The notes: generated from the sequence alone by a model not told the origin. Numbered from the stretch's first letter, positions 44,390 through 53,700 are shown. The stretch: 64,000 nucleotides of DNA from an uncultured Prevotella sp. (GCA_900540375.1 UQFS01000013.1:21062-85061), one strand, 5' to 3'. Translations and numbers: made by a program.

Positions 44390-45205
44390 ATGCTGCATTT
44401 TATCTCATTCGGCAGCGGCAGCAGCGGCAACTGTAGTCTGATATTTAGCGAGAAAGAAGGACTACTCATTGACGCTGGCATCGGTGTCCGTATTTTGAAA
44501 AAACACTTGAAAAACTACGGCCTAAACATTTCCAATATTAGGTCTATACTGGTCACACACGATCATGCCGATCATGTGAAGTCAGTGGGTAGTGTGAGCA
44601 AGGATTATCACATCCCCGTATATGCCACGCGAAAAGTGCACGAAGGCATAGAGGAAAATTGGTGTGTGAGGACCAAAATACCCCAAGACATGTCATTGGT
44701 CGCAGAGAAAGGACGACCGTTTCATGTGGGCGGATTTACGATCACAGCTTTCGGAGTACCACATGACAGCAAAGACAATGTCGGCTACTGCATTGAGGCT
44801 GAAGGCGTCACATTTGTGTTGATGACGGATATCGGTCATTTCACAGACGAAATGCTGGAGTATGTTGGACGCGCCAATTATCTCGTAATAGAAGCTGACT
44901 ATGAGAAAGCCATGCTTGAGGCCGGTCCCTACCCCGAAGAACTGAAGCGAAGAATACAAAGTTCATTGGGGCATACAAGCAATTTCGATTGCGGTCAAGT
45001 GCTTGCCCACTATGCCACGCCAGCGCTCAAGGGTGTATGGCTCTGTCATCTGAGCGACACCAACAACCAACCTGAGTTAGCCGAGAAAACGGTCAAGCAA
45101 GTACTTAGGGCCAGCGGCATCGTAGCCGGCAATGATCCCGGAGCAGACTTCACGCTGAATGCACTTCATAGAAAACTGCCTACGGGCGTTTTTGGTTTGA
45201 AATAA
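44390..45205 (+). CDS. MBL-fold metallo-hydrolase, YycJ/WalJ-like
   Basis: This 271-residue metallo-beta-lactamase-fold hydrolase has the N-terminal block FGSGSSGNC and the metal motif THDHADH (His57, His59, Asp61, His62). Later ligands are in GVPHDS, MTDIGH and SLGHTSNFDC. This order is that of YycJ/WalJ-type proteins, thought to be nucleases acting on DNA ends. The substrate is not proven from sequence. A second, shorter protein of the same kind occurs in the phage-like region at 62827-63570. It converges on tamL. Confidence 0.9.
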   Translation: MLHFISFGSGSSGNCSLIFSEKEGLLIDAGIGVRILKKHLKNYGLNISNIRSILVTHDHADHVKSVGSVSKDYHIPVYATRKVHEGIEENWCVRTKIPQDMSLVAEKGRPFHVGGFTITAFGVPHDSKDNVGYCIEAEGVTFVLMTDIGHFTDEMLEYVGRANYLVIEADYEKAMLEAGPYPEELKRRIQSSLGHTSNFDCGQVLAHYATPALKGVWLCHLSDTNNQPELAEKTVKQVLRASGIVAGNDPGADFTLNALHRKLPTGVFGLK

Positions 45206-45233
45206 TCAGTGTTCTCCTTAAATTATACGTCCA

Positions 45234-47474
45234 TTAGAAAGGCATACCCACTGCGAAGTGGAACGTGAAATCACGAGAAAACTTCGGATGAAAGATTGCC
45301 CAATGCTCTTGCTGAGTTGTCCAAACCGGATTAATAGCTTTCATGCCCCCATCGAAACGAAGGATGAAATAGCCGAAGTTGATGCGCAAGCCTAATCCAT
45401 AAGAGACAGCGATCTGCTTATAGAATTCATCAAAGCGAAACTGTCCTCCTGGCTGATCAGCATAGTTGCGAAGCGTCCAAATGTTACCGGCATCGATAAA
45501 GGCAGCACCATTGAATTTCCAAAAGAGGAAGGTACGATACTCCGCGCTAAGGTCCAGTTTCATGTCACCAGTTTGGTTGATGAAGTCGATGCGACCGTCT
45601 TTGCCCCGATAGCTGCCCGGGCCAAGTTCTCGCACAGACCAGCCTCTCACACTGTTGGCACCACCAGAGAAATAGCGTTTTTCAAATGGCAGCACAGTGC
45701 TGTTGGCATAAGGATAGGCCAAGCCAAAGGCAGCATGGAAAGCCAGCATATTGCGAGTATCGAACTGCTGGATACGCATATAGTCAAAATCAAATTTCAA
45801 ATACTGGGCATACGGTATATGATTGAAGAGCGTATACTGCCCATTCCCATTCTTCTTCAGTCCCATCAAAGGGGAGAGTGCTCTTAACAATCCTCCACCC
45901 GACTCAAAATTCAACTTTAAAGCATTGATGCCATTATTATAGCTGAGACCTACTCCCATTCTTAGGATAAAGAGATTCTCATAGTTATAGCGCAGGATGG
46001 CATTTCTATTAGAGACATCGTCAAGATAGTCTTCCTTAAAGGTAGCACTGATCCATGGCATGTAGACGTAGTTCAGATCCAAAAGATCGAAGCGGTAGTG
46101 GGTGTTGTGTCCCGGATCAGCCCAGCGATAGCGCCACCCCGCAGACAAGACACGACGATGGAACTCTGGCCGGTTTTGCATGTCCCAGGCTAAAGACAAC
46201 TCTGAAGTGGCATTGCTTTGACGCCGGAAGCTCCGCGAGAGAAAAGGAGCCAAGAACTCCGGAAACTGAAGTTTTCCCTGCACACCATATTCTATATAGT
46301 CTTCATCATTGTAACCCTCCAATCCCGTAATAGCCTCAAAAGCGCCACGCAACTGCACACTCAGCAGTTCCGAACCACGTAGCAAGTTCCTATTCTCATA
46401 GATGAGAGACGCAGCAGCACCCAAGTCTCCCGCCGTGTTGGTACCTTCTGGTTGAAACGCAATCGTGGACCTTTTGTTCATGCTCACCTGGATACGGCAG
46501 TCCAAGAGATTGGAGTCCGGAACCTCGTTAAACAGAATATTGGTATATTTCACAGCCTGAAGCCGACTAAAATTGGCATAGGTCTTCTGTAGATCTGTGT
46601 TGCTAAAAGGGCGACCGGCAGTGATTGCCGTGTTGTTTTCCAACACACTCTTCCGCAGTCGTGCTTTGCCTAAGTCACCGTCGGAATACTGAACAGAGCG
46701 GATGACATAACGGGGATGGTCTGTAGCCCGGGCATCACTGTTGGCCTGATATTTTTTTAGATGGAGCACGATACCTACCGAACGGCTGTCGGAAGAGGAA
46801 TCGGCCGTGAAAGAGATAAAATCCTTATGAAACTTGTAATAGCCGGAATTCTGAAGCAACGCGGTCAGCCGGTCACGCTCCGCCTCCAATGCTTTGATCG
46901 TGAAAGGAGCCCCTTCGCGCAGAATAGATGCCGATTTCTTATGCTGTCGCCGCGATATACTGTCGTCGCCATCCAACAATTGCCGAATAGCAGGATCCTG
47001 AATGTCATAACTGATATGTCCAAAATGATATTGTGCCCGCGGATGGAGCATATAGACAGCTTTGAGGGAATGTCCCCTAATAACAGTGTCGAGCGTAACG
47101 CTGGCATGGAGATAGCCCTGATTGATCAAAGCCTGACGCAAATCGTCCATTGTCAGCCGTGCCGTAAGCGTGTCAAAGACCACTGGGCGCTCACCAATAC
47201 GCTTGAGGGTACGGTTGATCCATTTCGTACTATCCTTACCGGCAAGGATATAGGTACCCATAGGTATCTTGAAAAGTGAAAACCACTTCGAGTTGGCTTT
47301 CTGACGAATATAGGGAAAAAGCTGTGAGGCATCGAACGATCTCTCATCAGATCTGATCTCCACAGAGGTGAGCAGATAACTTCCCTGAGGCACATACTTG
47401 GAAGTGCTGCATGCCGATAAAAGGCATATTGCCAGGACAAGGAAAACGTAGAAATATGTGACTTTTGATTTCAA
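45234..47474 (-). CDS. tamL: Omp85-family outer-membrane lipoprotein, TamL-like
   Basis: The 746-residue protein has a lipoprotein signal with Cys22 (LLSAC), unusual for Omp85 proteins but typical of the Bacteroidetes TamA relative TamL. Residues about 33-330 contain POTRA-like modules, including LRQALINQGYLHASVTLDTV and FSNTDLQKTYANFSRLQAVKYTNI. The C-terminal half is a 16-strand beta barrel with Gly/aromatic strands, the lid-loop block RYFSGGANSVRGWSVRELGPG and a final strand ending in Phe (FHFAVGMPF). It should insert or assemble outer-membrane proteins, with a TamB-like partner encoded elsewhere. It diverges from the methyltransferase gene. Confidence 0.92.
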   Translation of the reverse strand: MKSKVTYFYVFLVLAICLLSACSTSKYVPQGSYLLTSVEIRSDERSFDASQLFPYIRQKANSKWFSLFKIPMGTYILAGKDSTKWINRTLKRIGERPVVFDTLTARLTMDDLRQALINQGYLHASVTLDTVIRGHSLKAVYMLHPRAQYHFGHISYDIQDPAIRQLLDGDDSISRRQHKKSASILREGAPFTIKALEAERDRLTALLQNSGYYKFHKDFISFTADSSSDSRSVGIVLHLKKYQANSDARATDHPRYVIRSVQYSDGDLGKARLRKSVLENNTAITAGRPFSNTDLQKTYANFSRLQAVKYTNILFNEVPDSNLLDCRIQVSMNKRSTIAFQPEGTNTAGDLGAAASLIYENRNLLRGSELLSVQLRGAFEAITGLEGYNDEDYIEYGVQGKLQFPEFLAPFLSRSFRRQSNATSELSLAWDMQNRPEFHRRVLSAGWRYRWADPGHNTHYRFDLLDLNYVYMPWISATFKEDYLDDVSNRNAILRYNYENLFILRMGVGLSYNNGINALKLNFESGGGLLRALSPLMGLKKNGNGQYTLFNHIPYAQYLKFDFDYMRIQQFDTRNMLAFHAAFGLAYPYANSTVLPFEKRYFSGGANSVRGWSVRELGPGSYRGKDGRIDFINQTGDMKLDLSAEYRTFLFWKFNGAAFIDAGNIWTLRNYADQPGGQFRFDEFYKQIAVSYGLGLRINFGYFILRFDGGMKAINPVWTTQQEHWAIFHPKFSRDFTFHFAVGMPF

Positions 47475-47491
47475 CTGCTATATTTTTGGTA

Positions 47492-47499
47492 CAAAGGTA
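47492..47499 (-). promoter_or_regulatory. -7 box of tamL
   Basis: Minus-strand TACCTTTG, 18 nt before the start codon; the leader would be about 10 nt. Confidence 0.5.
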
Positions 47500-47564
47500 A
47501 TGTATTTTATTGACAGATTACATAAAAATAACACATTATTTTTATCGGTTACAACATTAATCGC

Positions 47565-47572
47565 TAACTTTG
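47565..47572 (+). promoter_or_regulatory. -7 box of the SpoU methyltransferase gene
   Basis: TAACTTTG ends only 4 nt before the ATG at 47577. With the usual distance of about 5-7 nt from the box to the start of transcription, the mRNA would be leaderless or nearly so. Confidence 0.55.
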
Positions 47573-47576
47573 CAAT

Positions 47577-48338
47577 ATGATAAGCAAGGCAAGAATAAAA
47601 TTTGTTCATACACTTGAACAGAAGAAGGCACGCATACGCGAACAGCTCTTCGTCGCCGAAGGCCCCAAGGTTGTCGGCGACCTGATGGCACGTTTTCAGC
47701 CCAAGGTGCTTTTCCACACGGCTGACTGGCACGCTCCTCAAGGTAGGACAACCGGAGTGGAGACCGACGAAACCGTCAGCGAGGAAGAGTTGAAGAAGCT
47801 CTCATTCTTGCAGCACCCGCAGCAAGTGCTCGCTGTCTTCCCCCTACCCCACACAGAAACTGCTGATACGAAGCTGCCAAGTCAACAGCTCTGTCTTGCC
47901 CTCGACGGGGTGCAGGATCCCGGCAATGTGGGAACAATCATCCGGGTGGCCGACTGGTTTGGCATCACACAGATCTATTGTTCTCACGAGACTGCTGATG
48001 TTTACAATCCCAAGGTGGTGCAAGCTACGATGGGCAGTCTGGCAAGAGTGGACATACACTACGCCGATTTAGCATCACTCATCGACCATCTCCCCGAGAG
48101 CTGTCCGGTCTATGGCACTCTGCTTGACGGAGGCAACCTATATCAGCAAGAGTTGAGTGACTATGGACTTATTGTCATGGGCAACGAAGGAAAAGGACTA
48201 ACGGCTGAAGTCAGACAACGCGTCAACCACAGACTGCTGATCCCCAACTATCCTAAAGGCAGAGACACAGCAGAAAGTCTGAATGTAGCAATAGCCACCG
48301 CCATCGTGTGCGCAGAGTTTAGAAGAAGAATAGAATAA
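47577..48338 (+). CDS. TrmH/SpoU-family RNA 2'-O-methyltransferase
   Basis: The 253-residue protein starts MISKARIKFVHTLEQKKARIREQLFVAEGPKVV in sense if not in length, i.e. the substrate-binding N-terminal domain that opens this family. The SPOUT catalytic domain shows the three motifs: ALDGVQDPGNVGTIIRVADWFG, GLIVMGNEGKGL and RLLIPNYPKG...ESLNVAIATAIV. It should methylate a ribose in rRNA or tRNA with SAM; the target nucleotide cannot be told from sequence. It overlaps its own promoter so closely that a leaderless message is likely. A membrane-protein gene follows 22 bp later. Confidence 0.9.
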   Translation: MISKARIKFVHTLEQKKARIREQLFVAEGPKVVGDLMARFQPKVLFHTADWHAPQGRTTGVETDETVSEEELKKLSFLQHPQQVLAVFPLPHTETADTKLPSQQLCLALDGVQDPGNVGTIIRVADWFGITQIYCSHETADVYNPKVVQATMGSLARVDIHYADLASLIDHLPESCPVYGTLLDGGNLYQQELSDYGLIVMGNEGKGLTAEVRQRVNHRLLIPNYPKGRDTAESLNVAIATAIVCAEFRRRIE

Positions 48339-48360
48339 ACAGTATAAACGGACTGAAATC

Positions 48361-49368
48361 ATGAATACAGAACATATTGAGAATGAACTTTATAAAGTAA
48401 AGAGTGTCAGAGCCTGCATCAAGTCGGCCACTGACATGATGATCAGTAACCCACTGACTATTCTTCGCCGTACATGGCTGCCAACTTTAGTGCTAAGTAT
48501 CGTCGCGGGCTTAAGTTTCTTGCTGCCTTCCCTCTTTGAGTCCCAGCAACCTACTACAACAGGAGCTACTACAGTAAATTCACCTCTTCTGATTCTCAGT
48601 GTTATCTTACTCATCGCTTACATCGCAATAGCATCATGGTGGGAAGCCTCTGTGATCAGCCTTCTGACAGGTCGCAAGGTGAAAGACAATATCCGACGCA
48701 TACTTTACTTGTTGTTGGCATTGCTCGGACTATATATAATCGTGGGCGTTTTCGTATCTGTGGGCTATATGCTGCCTATGTTTGGCGGTAAAGCTTCTTG
48801 GGGCCATCCTACTATAGTCTCACCTTTAGTAGCAGGCATCATGCTTGTCTCAGCACTTGTCTTTACCCTGCCAATCGGCTATTCTTCCATGAAATATCTC
48901 GTGGAGCCTCAACAAAAACTGACAAGCATTGTCGGAAAGCCATATATAACAGGACTGCAACGCTGGGGCTTTCTCTTTTTGACTGCCCTACTCGGAGGTA
49001 TCATCATCAGTATTCTCTTCGTCATCACCGGTGTTCCGGAGATCATCCTTGAGACTGCTAAAAAAGCCAATCACATTGGAATGATCATGGGCGACAGCAA
49101 TGGGCTGACAGCTTCTTTCACGGTGTTACAGTTTTTCGTCACTATCCTGTGCTACTTCATTTGGTGTTATATCTATTGCTGGATGAACTTTGTATATTAC
49201 TATGTCTATGGCAGCATCGAAGCTAAAGAAAAAGCAAAAAAGGATATTGTCTCTGTAACCACAAGCAAGAGTGCAAACAATAACAACTTTGAGGCCCTGG
49301 ACGAGCGCTTAAAACTGGAAACAGAAAAAGATTCTGGCAGCAGACTCGACATAGAAGATATTCAATAA
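48361..49368 (+). CDS. Multi-pass membrane protein of unknown function
   Basis: The 335-residue protein has about six membrane helices, around residues 40-58, 75-95, 117-137, 157-176, 199-222 and 258-280. A cytoplasmic N-terminus with CIKSATDMMISNPLTILRRTW precedes helix 1. The C-terminal 50 residues are charged and Asn/Ser-rich with no predicted helix in the membrane. I recognise no family and no catalytic or transport motif. It lies 22 bp after the methyltransferase gene and 24 bp before hisB, so the three may be co-transcribed. Confidence 0.75.
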   Translation: MNTEHIENELYKVKSVRACIKSATDMMISNPLTILRRTWLPTLVLSIVAGLSFLLPSLFESQQPTTTGATTVNSPLLILSVILLIAYIAIASWWEASVISLLTGRKVKDNIRRILYLLLALLGLYIIVGVFVSVGYMLPMFGGKASWGHPTIVSPLVAGIMLVSALVFTLPIGYSSMKYLVEPQQKLTSIVGKPYITGLQRWGFLFLTALLGGIIISILFVITGVPEIILETAKKANHIGMIMGDSNGLTASFTVLQFFVTILCYFIWCYIYCWMNFVYYYVYGSIEAKEKAKKDIVSVTTSKSANNNNFEALDERLKLETEKDSGSRLDIEDIQ

Positions 49369-49392
49369 GAATCATATTTATTAAAAGGAGAG

Positions 49393-50469
49393 ATGGAAAA
49401 ACAACGCATTCTTTTTATCGACCGAGACGGCACACTTATCGAAGAACCTGCTGACGAGCAGATCGACTCTTTTGAGAAGTTGCGCTTCATGCCCGGTGTA
49501 TTCAGCAACTTGGGATATATCCACAAACGGATGGGATTCCGCTTTGTGATGGTCACCAATCAAGACGGACTCGGCACGCCCTCGTTTCCCGAGGAGACAT
49601 TTTGGCCCGTGCACCGACTGATGCTTCAAGCGCTGGAAAGCGAAGGCATCACCTTTGACGACCAACTCATTGACCGACACTTCCCTGAAGACAATTCACC
49701 GGAGCGCAAGCCTGGCACTGCCATGCTGAAAAAATACATCGATAATCCGGCTTACGACATCGTCGGAAGCTATGTCATCGGCGATAGAGAGAGCGACGAA
49801 CAGTTAGCTAAGAACCTGGGATGCAAAGCCATCATTCTCGGACGCGACGGTATGACTTGGGAAAAAGCAGCCGAACTGTTGATTGCCGGGGAACGCACAG
49901 CTGAAGTGAGGCGTACCACCAAGGAGACAGACATTCTCGTACGTGTCAACCTCGACGGATCGGGCAAGACTGACATTGACACAGGACTTGGATTCTTTGA
50001 CCACATGCTGGAGCAAATCGGCAAACACGGTATGACAGACCTCACCGTACACACCAAAGGAGATCTCCGGGTCGATGAGCACCATACCATTGAAGACACT
50101 GGCATTGCTTTGGGAGAGTGTATCCTCAAAGCATTAGGCGACAAGCGTGGCATCGAGCGTTATGGATTCTGCCTGCCAATGGACGATTGTCTGTGTCAGG
50201 TGGCTATCGACTTTGGTGGACGTCCCTGGCTCGTTTGGGATGCAGAGTTCCACAGAGAGAAAATCGGAGAGATGCCAACGGAAATGTTCATGCACTTCTT
50301 TAAAAGTTTCAGCGACGCTGCACGCATCAACCTGAACATTAAGGCAGAGGGCGAAAATGAGCACCACAAGATAGAAGGCATCTTCAAGGCACTGGCGCGT
50401 AGCTTAAAGATGGCAGTAAGAAGAGACATCCACCACTTGGTGCTGCCATCTACGAAAGGAACACTATAA
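49393..50469 (+). CDS. hisB: Bifunctional histidinol-phosphatase / imidazoleglycerol-phosphate dehydratase
   Basis: Carries out two steps of histidine synthesis. The N-terminal HAD phosphatase (residues about 1-165) has the nucleophile block FIDRDGTLIEEP with Asp10 and Asp12 and a Cys/His zinc-site region reduced to the pattern RHFPEDNSPERKP. The C-terminal dehydratase has VDEHHTIEDTGIALG and FENEHH-type ligands in GENEHHKIEG. The fusion and its 358-residue length are standard for this group. No other his gene is in the window, so it is detached from a his operon. A terminator follows. Confidence 0.95.
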   Translation: MEKQRILFIDRDGTLIEEPADEQIDSFEKLRFMPGVFSNLGYIHKRMGFRFVMVTNQDGLGTPSFPEETFWPVHRLMLQALESEGITFDDQLIDRHFPEDNSPERKPGTAMLKKYIDNPAYDIVGSYVIGDRESDEQLAKNLGCKAIILGRDGMTWEKAAELLIAGERTAEVRRTTKETDILVRVNLDGSGKTDIDTGLGFFDHMLEQIGKHGMTDLTVHTKGDLRVDEHHTIEDTGIALGECILKALGDKRGIERYGFCLPMDDCLCQVAIDFGGRPWLVWDAEFHREKIGEMPTEMFMHFFKSFSDAARINLNIKAEGENEHHKIEGIFKALARSLKMAVRRDIHHLVLPSTKGTL

Positions 50470-50490
50470 ATACGATTATAAATCAAATAA

Positions 50491-50520
50491 GGAGAGCGGA
50501 ATTGTTCTGCTCTCCTATTC
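50491..50520 (+). terminator. Terminator of hisB
   Basis: GGAGAGC (50491-50497) / GCTCTCC (50509-50515) with an 11-nt loop, then a T-rich TATTCTTT tail, 22 bp past the stop. Confidence 0.75.
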
Positions 50521-50641
50521 TTTATATATAGAGGTTCAGGGATCTGACTTGACACTCATTTCTGTTTTACGTACTGTCGGACAGAGATCAAGTCATATCG
50601 TTAAAACTCCGACATCTATCTTCAACAACGGTATTTCTACC

Positions 50642-51520
50642 TTACTCTGCTTTCCCCATCAGCTTTTTCAAAAGGCCAGGGATCTCGCAGCTCTCCATAG
50701 CCATAGGTACGCCTGCAGACTTGAAAGCGGCAGTCTTGTCAGCAGCGGAACCAGAACTGCTGGAGATGATAGCTCCGGCATGACCCATCTGCTTGCCCGG
50801 AGGAGCTGTACGTCCATCGATGAAAGCAACAACAGGCTTAGTGATATGCTCCTTGATATAGGCAGCAGCATGCTCCTCAGCATCACCACCAATCTCACCA
50901 ATCAAGGCAACGGAGTCGGTGTCCGGATCATCTTGGAACATCTGCAACAGATCCTCAAAGTAAAGACCCGCCACAGGATCGCCACCAACACCTATTGCAG
51001 TACTCTGTCCCATACCTGCCTTTGTGAGGTTATCGACGACTTCGTAAGTCAGTGTACCCGAGCGACTGATGACGCCGGTGTGTCCCTTCTTAAAGATATT
51101 GGATGGCATGATGCCCACCATACTCAGTTCTGGCGATATCAATCCCGGACAGTTCGGTCCAATCAGATGAGCACCCTTCACCTGGATATAGCGCTGGGCA
51201 ATGACAGCATCCGCTACGGGGATACCCTCTGTGATGCAAATGATGAGCTTGATGCCGGCATCAGCAGCTTCCAGCATAGCGTCCTTGGCAAATGGAGCTG
51301 GGACGAAGATGATCGACGTGTCGGCCTTTGCAGCCTCTACAGCTTCGCGAACCGTGTTGAACACAGGAATGCCATCCACTTCTTGCCCACCCTTTCCGGG
51401 TGAAGTGCCGCCAACAACGTTTGTCCCGTATTCCTTCATCTTGGCAGCATGAAAACTGCCGTCGCGGCCTGTGATGCCCTGAACGATCAGGCGCGTATCT
51501 TTATTGATCAAAATACTCAT
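50642..51520 (-). CDS. sucD: Succinate-CoA ligase alpha subunit
   Basis: CoA-binding subunit of 292 residues that interconverts succinyl-CoA and succinate with substrate-level phosphorylation. It has the Rossmann-type CoA-binding start (VQGITGRDGSFHA), the block LIGPNCPGLISPE and the phosphohistidine loop GHAGAIISSSSGSA. The C-terminus is complete. It lies 18 bp after sucC. In anaerobic Bacteroidetes this enzyme takes part in the succinate-to-propionate branch; no oxoglutarate dehydrogenase genes are nearby. Confidence 0.97.
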   Translation of the reverse strand: MSILINKDTRLIVQGITGRDGSFHAAKMKEYGTNVVGGTSPGKGGQEVDGIPVFNTVREAVEAAKADTSIIFVPAPFAKDAMLEAADAGIKLIICITEGIPVADAVIAQRYIQVKGAHLIGPNCPGLISPELSMVGIMPSNIFKKGHTGVISRSGTLTYEVVDNLTKAGMGQSTAIGVGGDPVAGLYFEDLLQMFQDDPDTDSVALIGEIGGDAEEHAAAYIKEHITKPVVAFIDGRTAPPGKQMGHAGAIISSSSGSAADKTAAFKSAGVPMAMESCEIPGLLKKLMGKAE

Positions 51521-51538
51521 GATAATAGCTTTAAAAGA

Positions 51539-52678
51539 TTAAAGATTGTTCATTGCCTCTACAGCCTTATGACCTGCATCGGCCATGGTCGTTGCCACGA
51601 TGAAATGGGAATTCTGCAACAGGCGACATCCCTCCTCAGCATTGGTACCTGTCAGACGGATGACGATCGGCATATCGGTCTTGATACTCTTAAAAGCCTC
51701 CAAAAGTCCTTTTGCCACATCATCGCAACGGGTGATACCTCCGAAGATGTTGATCAAAATCACCTTCACATGCTGGTCGCTCATCAACAGATTCATGGCG
51801 TCTACAATCTTCTCGGGGTTAGAACTGCCACCGATGTCCAGGAAGTTGGCAGGATTGCCTCCATAGAGTTTGATCATGTCCATGGTAGCCATAGCCAATC
51901 CGGCACCGTTGACCATGCAACCGATATTACCGCCTAAGTTGACATAGCTGAAACCTTTGGACTTGGCATAGAGCTCTTTCTTCTCATCCTCCGTAGGCTC
52001 ATTGAGTTCAGCCACATCAGGATGACGATAAAGCGCATTATTGTCGAAAGTCATCTTGGCGTCAATGGCTTTCAGCTGTCCCTCTTTTGTCAACACGAGC
52101 GGATTGATCTCAGCCAACGAAGCATCCTTTTCCATAAAGAGACGATAGAGATTCTTGAAAAGTGGTATGGCCTGCTTCACCACAGCCTTATCATCAAACA
52201 ACTTGTAAGCGGCAGCGCGAGCCTGGAAATCGGCCATGCCGATAAGCGGATCGATCACTATCTTCTCGATCTTCCCCGGTGTTTCCTTAGCAACCTGCTC
52301 GATGTCCATACCTCCGGCACGAGACAGCATCATCAAAGGAGACTTGCTCTTACGGTCAATCAGAATGCTGACGTAATACTCTTTGTCGATGTTCACCGCC
52401 TCAGTGACGAGCACGCGGTCAACAACACAGCCTTTGATGGTCATCCCAAGGATACCAGATGCCACCTTGCGCACCTCTTCTTCTGAAGCTGCGAGCTTCA
52501 CGCCACCGGCTTTTCCGCGTCCGCCGGTGTGCACTTGCGCCTTGACTACTACTCGCCCGGAGCCTAATTGATGGTAAGCGTCAACACATTCATCAACGCT
52601 ACGGCACAAAATAGGACTGTCTACAGGCAAACCATACTGAGCAAAGAACTCCTTTGCCTGATATTCGTGTACCTTCAT
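51539..52678 (-). CDS. sucC: Succinate-CoA ligase (ADP-forming) beta subunit
   Basis: ATP-grasp subunit of 379 residues beginning MKVHEYQAKEFFAQYGLPV. Nucleotide-binding blocks are VVKAQVHTGGRGKAGGVKL and ASLAEINPLVLT, and the subunit interface has GNIGCMVNGAGLAMATMD and NIFGGITRCDDVAKG. It is the first gene of the sucCD pair and has a good promoter directly upstream. Confidence 0.97.
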   Translation of the reverse strand: MKVHEYQAKEFFAQYGLPVDSPILCRSVDECVDAYHQLGSGRVVVKAQVHTGGRGKAGGVKLAASEEEVRKVASGILGMTIKGCVVDRVLVTEAVNIDKEYYVSILIDRKSKSPLMMLSRAGGMDIEQVAKETPGKIEKIVIDPLIGMADFQARAAAYKLFDDKAVVKQAIPLFKNLYRLFMEKDASLAEINPLVLTKEGQLKAIDAKMTFDNNALYRHPDVAELNEPTEDEKKELYAKSKGFSYVNLGGNIGCMVNGAGLAMATMDMIKLYGGNPANFLDIGGSSNPEKIVDAMNLLMSDQHVKVILINIFGGITRCDDVAKGLLEAFKSIKTDMPIVIRLTGTNAEEGCRLLQNSHFIVATTMADAGHKAVEAMNNL

Positions 52679-52707
52679 AATATATTAGTTAATGAATTAA
52701 CAAGTCA

Positions 52708-52738
52708 CAAAATTAGCGATTTCTTTCAAAAGTGCAAA
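52708..52738 (-). promoter_or_regulatory. Promoter of sucCD
   Basis: Minus-strand TTTG (52735-52738), a 19-nt spacer and TAATTTTG (52708-52715), 30 nt before the sucC start codon. Confidence 0.75.
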
Positions 52739-52869
52739 ATTATCAAGCAATTATTTTCCAATTATTCTCGCCTGATGGCAAGGATGAAGTGCTTTTCCAT
52801 TGCACATTGCTATGTATTGACATAGTTGCAAAGGTTTTTGTTCTCGCCAATCGAGAAAAGATGATTTCT

Positions 52870-53455
52870 CTATTTCTTCCACGCCCCGACAACCTCTCCT
52901 ATATACATGGAGTGGATGCCGGCGGGGGAAGTTGCTGTAGAGCTTGCGCGGCAAGTTGTTGCGGAAGGCTGAGGGGCTGAGCTGTTGGCCATACATGATC
53001 TCGCACTCATAGACAGCGGTAGCCTCAGTGAAGTAAGGTGCGCCGTGCTTGGTGTAGGCCACATGCAGGCCGAGAGCCTTCGCCTTGTCGCCGTCGCGTC
53101 CACTATGATGTCCCATATAGCCGGCCACCTTCATGTCGTCAAAGGTCATCACAGTGAAATAGCAGGCACGCTCCATGAACTCATGGGTGTAGCGTTTCTG
53201 TGCCACATAGACAGTCATGATAGGCTTGCCCCACAATGTACCGGCATCACCCCAGCCTATGGTCATGGCGTTGTAACCATTGCCTGTGGAGTCAGCAGCT
53301 GCGAGAATAGGAGCGTTAGCAAAAAAGGTAAAAGGATTATCGGCAAAGTCATTGGCTATATCCATTTCCTTGAATCCGTGTTCCGTCTGTGCGCACATTT
53401 TTTGGCCACTAACGAGGAACAGCAGGATAGCTGCAAGAATATTGAAATGCTTCAT
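52870..53455 (-). pseudogene. Exported flavin reductase-like gene with a +1 frameshift in a G run
   Basis: The frame from 53455 encodes a signal peptide (MKHFNILAAILLFLVSGQKMCAQ) and an FMN-binding split-barrel domain (NAMTIGWGDAGTLWGKPIMTVYV, then FTVMTFDDM). After YSNFP it turns into unrelated, basic sequence that would end at 52751. In the next frame the expected family ending AGIHSMYIGEVVGAWKK appears, stopping at 52870. Removing one base from the run of five G at 52924-52928 (CCCCC on the coding strand) restores one continuous reading frame of about 194 residues. The cause may be mutation, slippage-based variation or a sequencing error. It lies downstream of the nitroreductase stub. Confidence 0.8.
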
Positions 53456-53483
53456 AATGATGGTACGTTATTAATAGGTAATT

Positions 53484-53693
53484 TTACTCGTCAATGAAAA
53501 GCAGAGAAACTATCTTCGTGCTATCAATAAGTTTATCGAGATAGATCCGGACGCTTGCACGTATAAGGATGTTCTCATACACAGCATCTTCCGGTGAAAC
53601 TACGGCGGGCTTTACAGAAGACACTCTCACTAACTTATAACTGACAAAGATTAAAGCCAGCAATAACGCTACAATAATGATTCGATTGTCCAT
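53484..53693 (-). pseudogene. N-terminal stub of a nitroreductase-family gene
   Basis: A 69-residue frame with an N-terminal membrane anchor (MDNRIIIVALLLALIFVSYKLV) is followed by AVYENILIRASVRIYLDKLI. The latter closely resembles the first helix of FMN-dependent nitroreductases (pattern ENIxxRxSxRxYxDKxI). It stops after KIVSLLFIDE, where the family would continue for about 150 residues with FMN- and substrate-binding parts. Only 28 bp separate it from the flavin reductase gene, so the rest was probably deleted. It lies 7 bp after the tannase-like gene. Function is most likely lost. Confidence 0.65.
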
Positions 53694-53700
53694 CTGATTC

